Shown: positions 39,794-48,786 of the stretch, piece after piece
Layout of the letters: every line of letters begins with the position of its first letter
Position numbering within the stretch: position 1 is the stretch's first letter
NCBI GenBank assembly: GCA_030038535.1
Contig: JASHSV010000307.1
Coordinates: 1-64,000 of the forward strand
Reading direction: 5' to 3'
Length of the DNA stretch: 64,000 bases
Source of the DNA: Candidatus Acidiferrales bacterium
Lineage (GTDB): Bacteria > Acidobacteriota > Terriglobia > Acidiferrales > UBA7541
The notes under the pieces: model-generated
Database searches by the model: none
What the model was told of the DNA's origin: nothing
Seen by the model: only the letters and a program-made list of their open reading frames with translations
Program-made: the position numbers and the translations under genes

Positions 39794-40039
39794 ATGAAAA
39801 ACAACTTACGAACGGACACGATCTACTTCACGGTCAAAGGGCAGGTGGTCATCCCCCAGTGGCTGCGCAAGGAGTTCGAGATCGAAGATGGCACTCGGGC
39901 GCTCGTCTATCAGGAGGATGATCACATCGTGCTCAAGCCGATCACCCCGCAGCACATTAAGCGCTTGCGCGGCTCGCTGAAAGGAACAGGAGTTCTCCGG
40001 GCCTTGATGGCCGACCGCAAGCGCGAGCGAGAGCTCTAG
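39794..40039 (+). CDS. AbrB/MazE-type antitoxin
   Basis: TIYFTVKGQVVIPQWLRKEFEIEDGTRALVYQEDDHIVLKPI swapped-hairpin domain. Confidence 0.88.
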   Translation: MKNNLRTDTIYFTVKGQVVIPQWLRKEFEIEDGTRALVYQEDDHIVLKPITPQHIKRLRGSLKGTGVLRALMADRKREREL

Positions 40040-40042
40040 GCC

Positions 40043-40450
40043 ATGGCGCTCCGTGTGCTCGACAGTTATGCCCTCTTGTCTTTTTTTCAGGATGGAGCAG
40101 GCGCCGAGCAGGTGGAAAAGTTGCTGGCCAGAGCCGAACTCGGCGGCCCTAAATTACTCCTCTCCGTGGTGCACTGGGGGGAGGTTTACTACACCACGAT
40201 GCGTCGTGTTTCCCAGCGGGCTGCTGAGGAGAAAGCCCGCGAGATTGCCACTCTTCCCATCGAGTTGGTGCCCATCAACACCGATTTGGAGATTGTCCGC
40301 CAGGCGGCCATTTATAAAGCTACCCGAAGGCTGGCTTACGCCGATGCATTCGCCGCGGCGCTGGCCAAGATGCGCGAGGCAGAGTTGGTCACCGGCGATA
40401 CCGATTTCGAGCAAGTGGACGGCGAGATCAAGATTCTCTGGTTGAGATGA
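40043..40450 (+). CDS. PIN-domain (VapC-like) toxin
   Basis: VLDSYALLSFFQDG...LSVVHWGEVYYTT...RRLAYADAFAAALAKMREAELVTGDTDFEQ; immediately follows antitoxin. Confidence 0.9.
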   Translation: MALRVLDSYALLSFFQDGAGAEQVEKLLARAELGGPKLLLSVVHWGEVYYTTMRRVSQRAAEEKAREIATLPIELVPINTDLEIVRQAAIYKATRRLAYADAFAAALAKMREAELVTGDTDFEQVDGEIKILWLR

Positions 40451-40459
40451 ACGAACAGT

Positions 40460-41815
40460 TCAGCCTTCACGCCGTTTCCGCTGCCGCAGAAGAAACCGGA
40501 TAGGCGTCGCAGTGAAGTTGAAGCTGGCGCGCAGCCGGTTCTCGAGAAACCGCTCGTAGCTGAAGTGCAGCGGCTTTCGCTGGTTCGTGAACAGCACAAA
40601 CGTCGGCGGCTCAACCGACGCCTGCGTCAGATAGAGCACGCGCACCGGATGCGCGCCAGGGGCCGTCCCCCGCTGCAAATCCGCGGTTTTCAGCCAGCGG
40701 TTCAGCTCTCCCGTGGTGACCCGGCGCCGCCGCGCCTCGCTTGCCTCGCGAATCAGCGTAAACAGCCTTCCTGTGTTCTGCCCCGTCAGCGCAGAGAGAA
40801 AGACCACCGGCGCATACGCCAGAAATTTCAGTTTTGCCCGTATCAACTTTTCAAACTGCTCGCGGAGCAGAGCAGGCGACGCTTTCTTTTCCATCCTTTC
40901 CGCGGCCAGTTTCTGCGCCACGTCCCATTTGTTCAGCACAAGGATGATGGAGCATCCCGAACTCGCGGCATGTTGGGCGATGGAGGCGTCCTGCGAAGTC
41001 ACGCCTTCCGAGCCGTCCAGCACCACGAGCGCCACGTCCGCCTGCTCCAGATGCTTTCGCGCCATCACCACGCTCAATTTTTCCGCCAGCAGTTTGGTTT
41101 TTGCTTTTCGCCGGATGCCCGCCGTATCCACGAACTCGTACACCGCGCCACCGTGCTCCACGCGCGTATCCACGGCGTCGCGCGTGGTTCCCGGCTCGGG
41201 CGAAACAATCGCGCGCTCCTCGCCCGCCAGCCGGTTGAGCAGCGTGGATTTGCCCACGTTGGGCCGGCCGATGATGGCCACCCGTACCGCCCTCGGCAAC
41301 TCTTCCGCCTCCGCCCGCGGAAAATCCCGCGTGATTTCGTCCAGCAGATCGTCTACGCCGTAGCCGTGCTCGGCGGAAATCCCCACCACGCGGTCGCCCA
41401 ACGAATAGAACTCCGCGGCCATCGCCGACTGTCCGGCCGTGTCCACTTTGTTCGCGGCGATGATCAGCGGCTTTCCGGTCCGCCGCAGCAGCTGCGCCAG
41501 CTCCGCATCCAGCGGCTGCACCCCGGCTCGCGCATCCACCACGAGTACCAGCACGCTCGCGCGCTCCATGGCCGCGCGCGCCTGGCGGTAGACTTCCCCG
41601 GGGATTCCGGCCCTCTCATCGGGCAGAAGGCCGCCGGTGTCCACCAGCTCGAAGGCGCGGCCGTTCCAATGCGCGGTCCCATAAATCCGGTCGCGCGTGA
41701 TCCCCGGCTCGTCCGTCACAATCGACCGGCGGCTTTCCGTGAGCCGGTTGAAGAGTGTGGATTTCCCCACGTTGGGCCGGCCCACAATCACCACGGATGG
41801 AAGATGGTCACCCAT
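40460..41815 (-). CDS. der: Ribosome biogenesis GTPase Der (EngA), tandem GTPase domains
   Basis: Two P-loops GRPNVGKSTLFNRL and GRPNVGKSTLLNRL, DTGG/DTAG, NKVD/NKWD. Confidence 0.97.
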   Translation of the reverse strand: MGDHLPSVVIVGRPNVGKSTLFNRLTESRRSIVTDEPGITRDRIYGTAHWNGRAFELVDTGGLLPDERAGIPGEVYRQARAAMERASVLVLVVDARAGVQPLDAELAQLLRRTGKPLIIAANKVDTAGQSAMAAEFYSLGDRVVGISAEHGYGVDDLLDEITRDFPRAEAEELPRAVRVAIIGRPNVGKSTLLNRLAGEERAIVSPEPGTTRDAVDTRVEHGGAVYEFVDTAGIRRKAKTKLLAEKLSVVMARKHLEQADVALVVLDGSEGVTSQDASIAQHAASSGCSIILVLNKWDVAQKLAAERMEKKASPALLREQFEKLIRAKLKFLAYAPVVFLSALTGQNTGRLFTLIREASEARRRRVTTGELNRWLKTADLQRGTAPGAHPVRVLYLTQASVEPPTFVLFTNQRKPLHFSYERFLENRLRASFNFTATPIRFLLRQRKRREG

Positions 41816-41963
41816 GCATTCTCGTATTCCCCCGGACAATCCAAAGCGCTCGCGGGTCCAACAGTGTAGCCTGCCTTCCGCCTGCTTCCACCACCCCGGC
41901 GCGGGACGGGCTATACTCCGCCCGGCATCGGCTGAAAGAAAGAGGGCTCCGGGTGCGTAAAAG

Positions 41964-42593
41964 ATGAAGGGGACAGGGAAACCCGAGGGCATGGGCGGGG
42001 ACGACCTTGCGGCCATTGTTTCACGTGCCCGGGCCGGTGACCCCGAGGCCTGGGGCGAGATTTACCGGCAATTTGCCGGGCCGCTGTTCCGTTTTTGCCG
42101 CCGCGTCTTGCCCACCCGGGAGGACGCGGAAGACGCGGCCATGGATGTATTTGTGAAATTGCGCGCCAAACTCGGCCAGTACGACCCGCAGCGGCCTTTC
42201 TCCGCCTGGCTCTACAAAGTGGCGGCCAACCATTGCTGGGACCTTCTTCGCCGCCGCAAGATCCGCCAGGACCTGGAAACCGAAGAGGCCGAATCGCTGC
42301 CTCTCGAGCATCCCGATCCCGGGCAGCTCGACCAGATCATCTCCGAGCAGACCAGCGGCGGCGTTCGCCAGGCGCTCGGCCGGCTCTCCGATCGTGCCCG
42401 CATGGCCCTGGTCCTGCGCTACTACGCGGACATGAGCTACGACGAAATTGCCGAGGCCTTGGGACTCCGCCGCGCTTTCGTCGGCGTTGTGCTTCTGCGC
42501 GCGCGCCACGAATTGCGCCAGGCTCTGGTTCAGGGCGCGGAGAACCCGGCGTCCCCCAGCATCGGGACGGCGGGCGTGCGAGGTGGGCGATGA
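41964..42593 (+). CDS. RNA polymerase ECF-type sigma factor
   Basis: AWGEIYRQFAGPLFRFCRRVLPTREDAEDAAMDVFVKL...RPFSAWLYKVAANHCWDLLRRRK; region 4 MSYDEIAEALGLRRAFVGVVLLRARHELRQ. Confidence 0.93.
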   Translation: MKGTGKPEGMGGDDLAAIVSRARAGDPEAWGEIYRQFAGPLFRFCRRVLPTREDAEDAAMDVFVKLRAKLGQYDPQRPFSAWLYKVAANHCWDLLRRRKIRQDLETEEAESLPLEHPDPGQLDQIISEQTSGGVRQALGRLSDRARMALVLRYYADMSYDEIAEALGLRRAFVGVVLLRARHELRQALVQGAENPASPSIGTAGVRGGR

Positions 42594-44293
42594 GCCAGGC
42601 GACGCCCGTGAATCCTTCCGCTCACGTGGACGAAGTGAACGGCCTGCTCTATATCGAGGGACAGCTCGAGCCCGCAGCTGCCCGCGAGGTGGTCCTGCAC
42701 CTCGAACAATGCTCGGCCTGCCGCCGGCTGCTGGATACCCTGAAGCGCGAATCCCTGCTTCTGCGCGCGGCGCTCACCGAACAGGATGAGCCGCTCCCCG
42801 CCCGCCTGCTCGCTCCCCGTTCCTCCCAACGCGCCGCGTGGGCATGGCTGATCGCACTGGGGCTCGCCGCCCTTGGCCTCTATACCTTCTGGAACCTCTA
42901 CGTCGATCCCTGGCTCGAGCGTCTGGACCAGTCCGGATTCAACGGCCAGTTCATTTTCACCTGGCTCGTCTTCAACGGAGCCCTCTGGAAAGGATGGAAT
43001 ACCATGTTGCAATTCATTATTCTGGCTTCGCTGGGAGTGCTCGGAGCCGTGCTGCTGTTCCTGTTCCGCAGGAGCTTGCGCCGGTTCTCCTCCCATTCCC
43101 TGTTCTTGCCCCTTCTCCTTCTGGCAGCACTGGCCTGGCCCGCCCCCGCGCACGCCACGGAGTTCGTAAAGCGCCACGGCAGCTACGAGGTCCCCTACGG
43201 CCAGACCGTGCAGGGCGACCTGTACGTGCTCACTCCGTCGATGCACCTGACCGGAACTGTGGAAGGCGATCTGTTCTGCTTTTGCAATTCCCTGGACGTG
43301 GATGGCCACGTCACGGGCGACGTCTTCGCCTTCTCCCACGCCGTGCGCATCACGGGGAAAGTGGACGGCAGCCTGCGCACTTTCAACGGTGAGCTCACGA
43401 TCGAAGGCGAAGTGGGCCGCAACGTGCTGAGCTTTGTGGGCGAATTCCAGTCCACCTCCAGGTCGCACATCAATGGAAGCCTCATGGCATTCGTCGGCGA
43501 AATGGAGGCGGACGGTCCGATCGGGCACGACCTCACCGCTTTCGTGGGCTCGGCCACGGTGAATGCTCCCATCGGCGGCGACGCCTGGTTTCGTCAGGCT
43601 GTGCAAGACGACGAATGGCACTTCGGGGCGCGCGGCGAGGAAACTCCCATACAGGTCACTTCGCGTGCCGACATCAAAGGCAGTTTCCGCTACCGCGGGC
43701 CATTGAAGCCCGACATTTCACCCCAGGCGCATCTCGCAAGCGCTCCCGAAATCGACATCCGGGAGTGGGTCCCCGCTTATCGTCGGCCGATGAGCTACTG
43801 GTACAACGCTATGATCTGGGGCAGTGCTTTTCTCGTGGGTCTGTTCCTGATCGCTCTGGCTCCAGGGTTCGTCGAGGAGGCCGCTCATCAGGTCGCCCGC
43901 ATCGCGCTTCCGCTGGGACTCGGCCTTGTCATGATGGTCATGATGCCGGTTGTGGCCGCCATCGCTTGTGTCACGGTGGTGGGCCTGGGATTGGGTATTC
44001 CGCTGCTGTTCCTCTGGGTTTTCCTGATCTTCTTCGCACAGGTTTTCCCCGCTGTGTGGATTGGCGAATCCATCCTCGGCACCAGCGGAGGCGGCTGGGC
44101 CATGGCCGGACGCTTGGCTCTCGGTTTGTTCCTGATTCGAGTGGGCGCGCTCGTGCCCTACGTCGGTCCTTGGATTCGATTTATCGCCGGCATGCTGGGA
44201 TTTGGCGCTCTCGCTCTGGTGGTGTACCACAGATACCAGCCGCCTGCGGTGCATGCATCCGCGGCTCCCGCGCATGCCGCCGCCGGCGACTGA
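42590..44293 (+). CDS. Anti-sigma-type zinc-finger membrane protein fused to bactofilin/polymer-forming-like domain
   Basis: ATGA overlap with sigma gene; zf-HC2 pattern (VLHLEQCSACRRLLDTL), TMs, repetitive GDLYVLTPSMHLTGTVEGDLFCFCNSLDVDGHVTGDVFAFSHAVRITGKVDGSLRTF segment, C-terminal TM helices; ORF track start 42095 is out of gene. Confidence 0.8.
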   Translation: MSQATPVNPSAHVDEVNGLLYIEGQLEPAAAREVVLHLEQCSACRRLLDTLKRESLLLRAALTEQDEPLPARLLAPRSSQRAAWAWLIALGLAALGLYTFWNLYVDPWLERLDQSGFNGQFIFTWLVFNGALWKGWNTMLQFIILASLGVLGAVLLFLFRRSLRRFSSHSLFLPLLLLAALAWPAPAHATEFVKRHGSYEVPYGQTVQGDLYVLTPSMHLTGTVEGDLFCFCNSLDVDGHVTGDVFAFSHAVRITGKVDGSLRTFNGELTIEGEVGRNVLSFVGEFQSTSRSHINGSLMAFVGEMEADGPIGHDLTAFVGSATVNAPIGGDAWFRQAVQDDEWHFGARGEETPIQVTSRADIKGSFRYRGPLKPDISPQAHLASAPEIDIREWVPAYRRPMSYWYNAMIWGSAFLVGLFLIALAPGFVEEAAHQVARIALPLGLGLVMMVMMPVVAAIACVTVVGLGLGIPLLFLWVFLIFFAQVFPAVWIGESILGTSGGGWAMAGRLALGLFLIRVGALVPYVGPWIRFIAGMLGFGALALVVYHRYQPPAVHASAAPAHAAAGD

Positions 44294-44302
44294 AGACTGC
44301 GG

Positions 44303-45505
44303 CTAGTGGATGATATCGAGCTTCCGGGCCACTCGGCCCAGGATGTCCAGTGCCTTCTGAAGTTCTTTCGGCGTATGCGTCGCCGTCACGATGGCGCGCA
44401 GCCTCGCCTTCCCTTCCGCTACCGTCGGATAGCCCACCGCAGGCGCGTACACGCCGGCCTCGAACAGCTCGCTCGACAGTTCATAGGCCTTCGCCGCATC
44501 GCCCACCAGGATCGGCGAAATCGGCGTCTCGCTCGCGCTCGCGGGAAATCCCTGCTGCAATAATCCCTTTTGAAAGTAGCGCGTATTCTCCCACAGCCGC
44601 GAAATCAACTCGGCCCCCGCGCGCGAATCCAGCAGCGAAAACGCCGCCTGGCACGTTGCCGTCACGGACGGCGGGTGCGACGTGGAGAATAGAAACGGCC
44701 GTGCGCGATGGTAGAGAAACTCAATCAGTTCTCGCGAGCCGCACACGTACCCGCCCATGGCTCCGATGGCTTTGCTCAGCGTGCCCACCTGGATGTCCAC
44801 CCGCCCGTGGCAGCCCAGGTGGTCGATCGTCCCCCGCCCGTTTCGGCCTAGTACTCCCGACGAATGCGCGTCGTCCACCATCATCATGCAGTTGTATTTT
44901 TCCGCCAGGTCGCACAGGCCCGGCAGCGGAGCGATGTCCCCATCCATGCTGAACACGCCGTCCGTGATAAGCAGCTTGCGACCCGGCCAGTCCTTGGTTT
45001 CCTCACAAATTTTCGCGCAGTCCGCCGTGTCTTTGTGCTTGAACACGCGGATGGTGGCTTTCGAGAGGCGGCAGCCGTCGATGATGGACGCGTGGTTCAG
45101 CTCGTCGGAAATGATCAGATCGTCTTTTCCCAGGATCGCCGCCACCGTTCCCGCGTTGGCCGTGAATCCGGACTGAAACACCACACATGCCTCGGTGTGC
45201 TTGAATTTCGAGATCTGCCGCTCCAGGTCCATGTGGATGCGCATCGTTCCCGCGATCGTCCGCACCGCGCCCGCTCCCACCCCGTATTTCCGGATGGCCG
45301 CGATCGCTGCCCGCCGCAGCTTCGGGTGGCTGGTCAGTCCCAGATAATTGTTCGAGCTCAGGTTGATCACCTTCTTCCCGTCGAAGGTGGCCACAGGCTT
45401 CTGCTCCGCCGCCAAGACGCGCAGATGAAAGTAGCGGTGCTGCTGCTTCAGCTCTTCGAGTGCGGCTCCGAGATAGGCGAGCTGTGGCCACTTCGTATTC
45501 GGCAT
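44303..45505 (-). CDS. kbl: Glycine C-acetyltransferase (2-amino-3-ketobutyrate CoA ligase)
   Basis: KVINLSSNNYLGLTSHPKLRRAAI, MMVDDAHSSGVLG, DIQVGTLSKAIGAMGGYVCGS; adjacent tdh. Confidence 0.93.
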   Translation of the reverse strand: MPNTKWPQLAYLGAALEELKQQHRYFHLRVLAAEQKPVATFDGKKVINLSSNNYLGLTSHPKLRRAAIAAIRKYGVGAGAVRTIAGTMRIHMDLERQISKFKHTEACVVFQSGFTANAGTVAAILGKDDLIISDELNHASIIDGCRLSKATIRVFKHKDTADCAKICEETKDWPGRKLLITDGVFSMDGDIAPLPGLCDLAEKYNCMMMVDDAHSSGVLGRNGRGTIDHLGCHGRVDIQVGTLSKAIGAMGGYVCGSRELIEFLYHRARPFLFSTSHPPSVTATCQAAFSLLDSRAGAELISRLWENTRYFQKGLLQQGFPASASETPISPILVGDAAKAYELSSELFEAGVYAPAVGYPTVAEGKARLRAIVTATHTPKELQKALDILGRVARKLDIIH

Positions 45506-45551
45506 GGTTCCTCCTGGTTATCTGGCGGCAGGGCCGGCGGGGGCGATAGCC

Positions 45552-46607
45552 TTACTCCGCTCCGTTGGGGACCAGCAGCACCTTTCCTGCGGCGCCCTGT
45601 TCCAGCAACTCGAACGCGCGCGTGTAATCGCACAGGCGCAGGCGTTCCTTGAACAGGGGATCGAGCTTCAGCCGGCCGTCGCGCAGCAGCGCGTCCATCT
45701 GCAGCCACGTCTCGAACATGCGCCGGCCATAGATGCCCAGCACGGTCGCGCCCTTGAAGATCACGTCCCGCAGCAGGTCTAGCGTCACCGGCTCCGACGG
45801 GATGCCCAGCAGCGAGGCGCGCCCGCCCGGCCGGAGCATCTCGAATCCCTGCCGGATCGCCGCCGGGTTGCCGCTCATCTCCAGCAACACGTCCACGCCC
45901 GCTCCCGCGGTTTCCGATACCACGCGCGCCGCGGCATCACCCTCTCTCGGGTTCAGCACTAGATCCGCCCCCATTTCCTGCGCAAGCTTCGCGCGATGCG
46001 GGGAAATTTCTGTGGCGTACAGCGTCGAGCAGCCGCAGGCTTTGGCCACCGCGATGCTCATCAATCCAATCGGCCCGCACCCCGTCACCGCCACCGTCGC
46101 TCCTGCAATCGGCCCGGCCAGAACCGAGTGCACCGCGTTGCCCAGCGGGTCCATGATCGCCGCGTAGCGGTCCGGAATCGTCGCGTCCAGCTTCCACAAG
46201 TTCGTCGCCGGCACGCTCACGAATTCGGCGAAGCATCCGTCCTGGTCGATTCCCAGGATGCGCACGTTCTGGCACACGTGCTGCTGCCCGGCTCGACAGG
46301 GACGGCAGTGCCCGCAGGCGACGTGCATTTCCGCCGTCACCCGGTCGCCGCGCTCGAATCGGGTCACGCCTTCGCCCGCCGATTCCACCACCCCGCAGAA
46401 TTCATGGCCGAACGTAAGCGGCGGACGCAGCCGCGAGGCGGACCACGCGTCCCAGTGATAAATGTGGAGATCCGTGCCGCAGATGGACGCGGCGCGAACG
46501 CGAACAACAACCTCTCCGGGGCGCGCCGCCGGAACGGGAACGCTCTCGATCTGCGCACCCGGCTCGGGACGCGGCTTCCGGAGAGCCTGCATCGTGGCGA
46601 TAGTCAT
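45552..46607 (-). CDS. tdh: L-threonine 3-dehydrogenase
   Basis: ICGTDLHIYHWDAWS, TFGHEFCGVVESAGEGV, GHCRPCRAGQQHVCQN; Zn-ADH, adjacent kbl. Confidence 0.94.
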   Translation of the reverse strand: MTIATMQALRKPRPEPGAQIESVPVPAARPGEVVVRVRAASICGTDLHIYHWDAWSASRLRPPLTFGHEFCGVVESAGEGVTRFERGDRVTAEMHVACGHCRPCRAGQQHVCQNVRILGIDQDGCFAEFVSVPATNLWKLDATIPDRYAAIMDPLGNAVHSVLAGPIAGATVAVTGCGPIGLMSIAVAKACGCSTLYATEISPHRAKLAQEMGADLVLNPREGDAAARVVSETAGAGVDVLLEMSGNPAAIRQGFEMLRPGGRASLLGIPSEPVTLDLLRDVIFKGATVLGIYGRRMFETWLQMDALLRDGRLKLDPLFKERLRLCDYTRAFELLEQGAAGKVLLVPNGAE

Positions 46608-46803
46608 GCGGCTCCCGGCGCTCAGGCCCGATGACGGATGCTAGCACAGGTGGCACAGGCTTTCAGCCCGCCCAGACCCGCCCCGGAGGCCGTGCCCTGC
46701 TAAGTGCCGAATGGCGCTTGGATCGTCGTGGCGAGGAGGCCGGTGCGCTTTTCTCGCCTTTTCCGCTACAATCCACCGGCTTCCCGCTCAAGGAGCGAAC
46801 TCG

Positions 46804-48144
46804 ATGGCCCTCGCAGAACGCCTGGCAGACATCCGCGCGGGCTTCCATCCCTCCTTCTGGGTGGCGAACTTCACGGAGCTCTTCGAGCGCCTCGCCTATT
46901 ATGGAACCACGGCCGTCCTGGCCATCTACCTCAGCGAGCAGCTCCATTTTTCATCCGAATTGACCGGATGGCTCATGGGCACGTTCGGCTTCGTCGTGTG
47001 GTTTCTGCCTGTGCTGGGCGGCACTTTGGCGGACCGCTTCGGCTTCCGCCGCGCGCTGCTCTTCGCCTATCTCGTCATGTCCATCGGTTATTTTCTCCTT
47101 GGCTCGCTTTCCGCTCCCTGGATGACGTCCCTCCGCGCCGCGCTCGGCGACAAATGGCTGGTTCTCGCCATCCTCATGATTCCCGCGCTTGGCCCCGCGG
47201 TGGTCAAACCGTGCGTCGCGGGAACCACGGCGCGCGCCTGCTCGGAGAACGTTCGCTCGATGGGCTATTCCTTCTACTACACCCTCGTCAACGTCGGCGG
47301 CACGCTCGGACCCATCATGGCCTGGCTGGTGGGCGAGAAACTCGGCTGGGGCAATGAAAACGTGTTTCGCGTCTGCTCCGCGAGCGTCTTCCTGATGTTC
47401 TGGTTCACCCTGTTCTTCTTTCACGAGACCCCCGCCGAGTCCCGTCCCCAGGTCGCCAGCATCGCCGCCGCGCTCCGCAACATGATCACCGTGCTCGCCG
47501 ATTTCCGTTTTGTGCTCTTCCTTCTGATTTTTTCCGGCTACTGGGTGATTTTCTGGCAGCAGTATATCGGCGCCCCTCTGTTCGTTCGCCGCTACGTCAG
47601 CCCCACGGCGCCCGTGGCGCTGCTGCTCTCCACCGACGCCGCTACGGTGATCTGCTTTCAAATCCTGATGAGCTATCTCACGCGGCGCATCCCCGCGATA
47701 CCCGCCATCTCCCTCGGCATCCTGATTTCCAGCCTCTCTTGGATCATCCTAGCCGTACATCCTGCTTCGCCCGCTCTGGCCGGAGCGGTCAGTTCTCTCT
47801 TCGCCGTTTTCGGCAGCCACGTCAGCATTGATCCGGCTGCGCCTATGTTCGTTCTCACCATGTTCTTCCTCGCCCTCGGAGAAATCACGCAATCGCCGCG
47901 CTACTACGAGTACGTCTCGCGTCTCGCTCCGCCCGGACGCGAGGGCCTGTTTATGGGCTACGCGTTTCTGCCCATCGCCATCGGCTATTTCCTAGCCGGC
48001 GTGCTCGGCGGCGGCCTGCTGCATCAGTTCGGTGAAGTGCAGCACCAGCCGCAGCGCATGTGGTGGGTTGTCTGCGCGGTGGGGCTCGCCACCACGATGA
48101 TTATGGTCCTCTACGATCGCGTGGTCGTGAAAAGCAAGTCCTGA
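46804..48144 (+). CDS. MFS transporter, POT/peptide-transporter-like
   Basis: FHPSFWVANFTELFERLAYYGTTAVLAIYLSEQL; multiple TM helices. Confidence 0.85.
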   Translation: MALAERLADIRAGFHPSFWVANFTELFERLAYYGTTAVLAIYLSEQLHFSSELTGWLMGTFGFVVWFLPVLGGTLADRFGFRRALLFAYLVMSIGYFLLGSLSAPWMTSLRAALGDKWLVLAILMIPALGPAVVKPCVAGTTARACSENVRSMGYSFYYTLVNVGGTLGPIMAWLVGEKLGWGNENVFRVCSASVFLMFWFTLFFFHETPAESRPQVASIAAALRNMITVLADFRFVLFLLIFSGYWVIFWQQYIGAPLFVRRYVSPTAPVALLLSTDAATVICFQILMSYLTRRIPAIPAISLGILISSLSWIILAVHPASPALAGAVSSLFAVFGSHVSIDPAAPMFVLTMFFLALGEITQSPRYYEYVSRLAPPGREGLFMGYAFLPIAIGYFLAGVLGGGLLHQFGEVQHQPQRMWWVVCAVGLATTMIMVLYDRVVVKSKS

Positions 48145-48264
48145 ACAGGGTGCCCGGAAGATCGATCACACTCGGAGGTATGTCCGCGCCTGATACCGCC
48201 ACAGCGCCCCGGCCTTCCCGCTTTCGATCTGTAATTCCCTCTCTGGCTTCCGCAACCGGCCCCT

Positions 48265-48326
48265 GAAAAGACAAAACCCCCGGTGGCCCTTCGCCTCCGT
48301 CAATCGGAGCGGCGGGCGCCGGGGGT
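48265..48326 (-). terminator. Rho-independent terminator downstream of HU gene
   Basis: Minus strand ACCCCCGG...CCGGGGGT stem followed by TTTGTCTTTT. Confidence 0.8.
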
Positions 48327-48354
48327 CTATACCCCAGAAAAAGATTGCGGGCGC

Positions 48355-48654
48355 TTACTTTCCTCCCAGCACCGCGTCCTTGAACGCCTTCACGGCGAAG
48401 ATCTTGACCACCGTCTTGGCCTTGATCTTGATCGCTTCGCCGGTCTGCGGGTTGCGGCCCATGCGCGCGGCACGGTGGCGCTTCACGCACCGGCCGATGC
48501 CGGGGATCACGAACTTTCCCGCCCCGCCCTTGCACTCTTTGGCCGCGAGAGCCGCGAGCGCTTCAAAGAAGCCTGCTGCCTGCTTCTTCTTCAACTCGCA
48601 CTTCTCGGCCATCGCCGCAACGATCTGGCTCTTGCTCATTGGCTTTGCTGCCAT
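48355..48654 (-). CDS. HU-family DNA-binding protein
   Basis: MSKSQIVAAMAEKCELKKKQAAGFFEALAALAAKE...FVIPGIGRCVKRHRAARMGRNPQTGEAIKIKAKTVVKIFAVKAFKDAV. Confidence 0.93.
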   Translation of the reverse strand: MAAKPMSKSQIVAAMAEKCELKKKQAAGFFEALAALAAKECKGGAGKFVIPGIGRCVKRHRAARMGRNPQTGEAIKIKAKTVVKIFAVKAFKDAVLGGK

Positions 48655-48786
48655 GGAATTCTTGTCTCCTCTTTAGATATTCAACTTGGGGTGAATCCGG
48701 GCGCCGGGCTGCGCTATTCCCCTGCAACCGAGCACGGCGCACTATAGCCGCCGAACCCGCATAACGCAAGGGAAATATCGCACTCG

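Noticed and set aside
42095-44293. 732-aa ORF start for the anti-sigma/bactofilin-like protein
   Set aside because: The first 165 residues overlap the sigma factor in another frame; ATG at 42590 gives a clean ATGA overlap.
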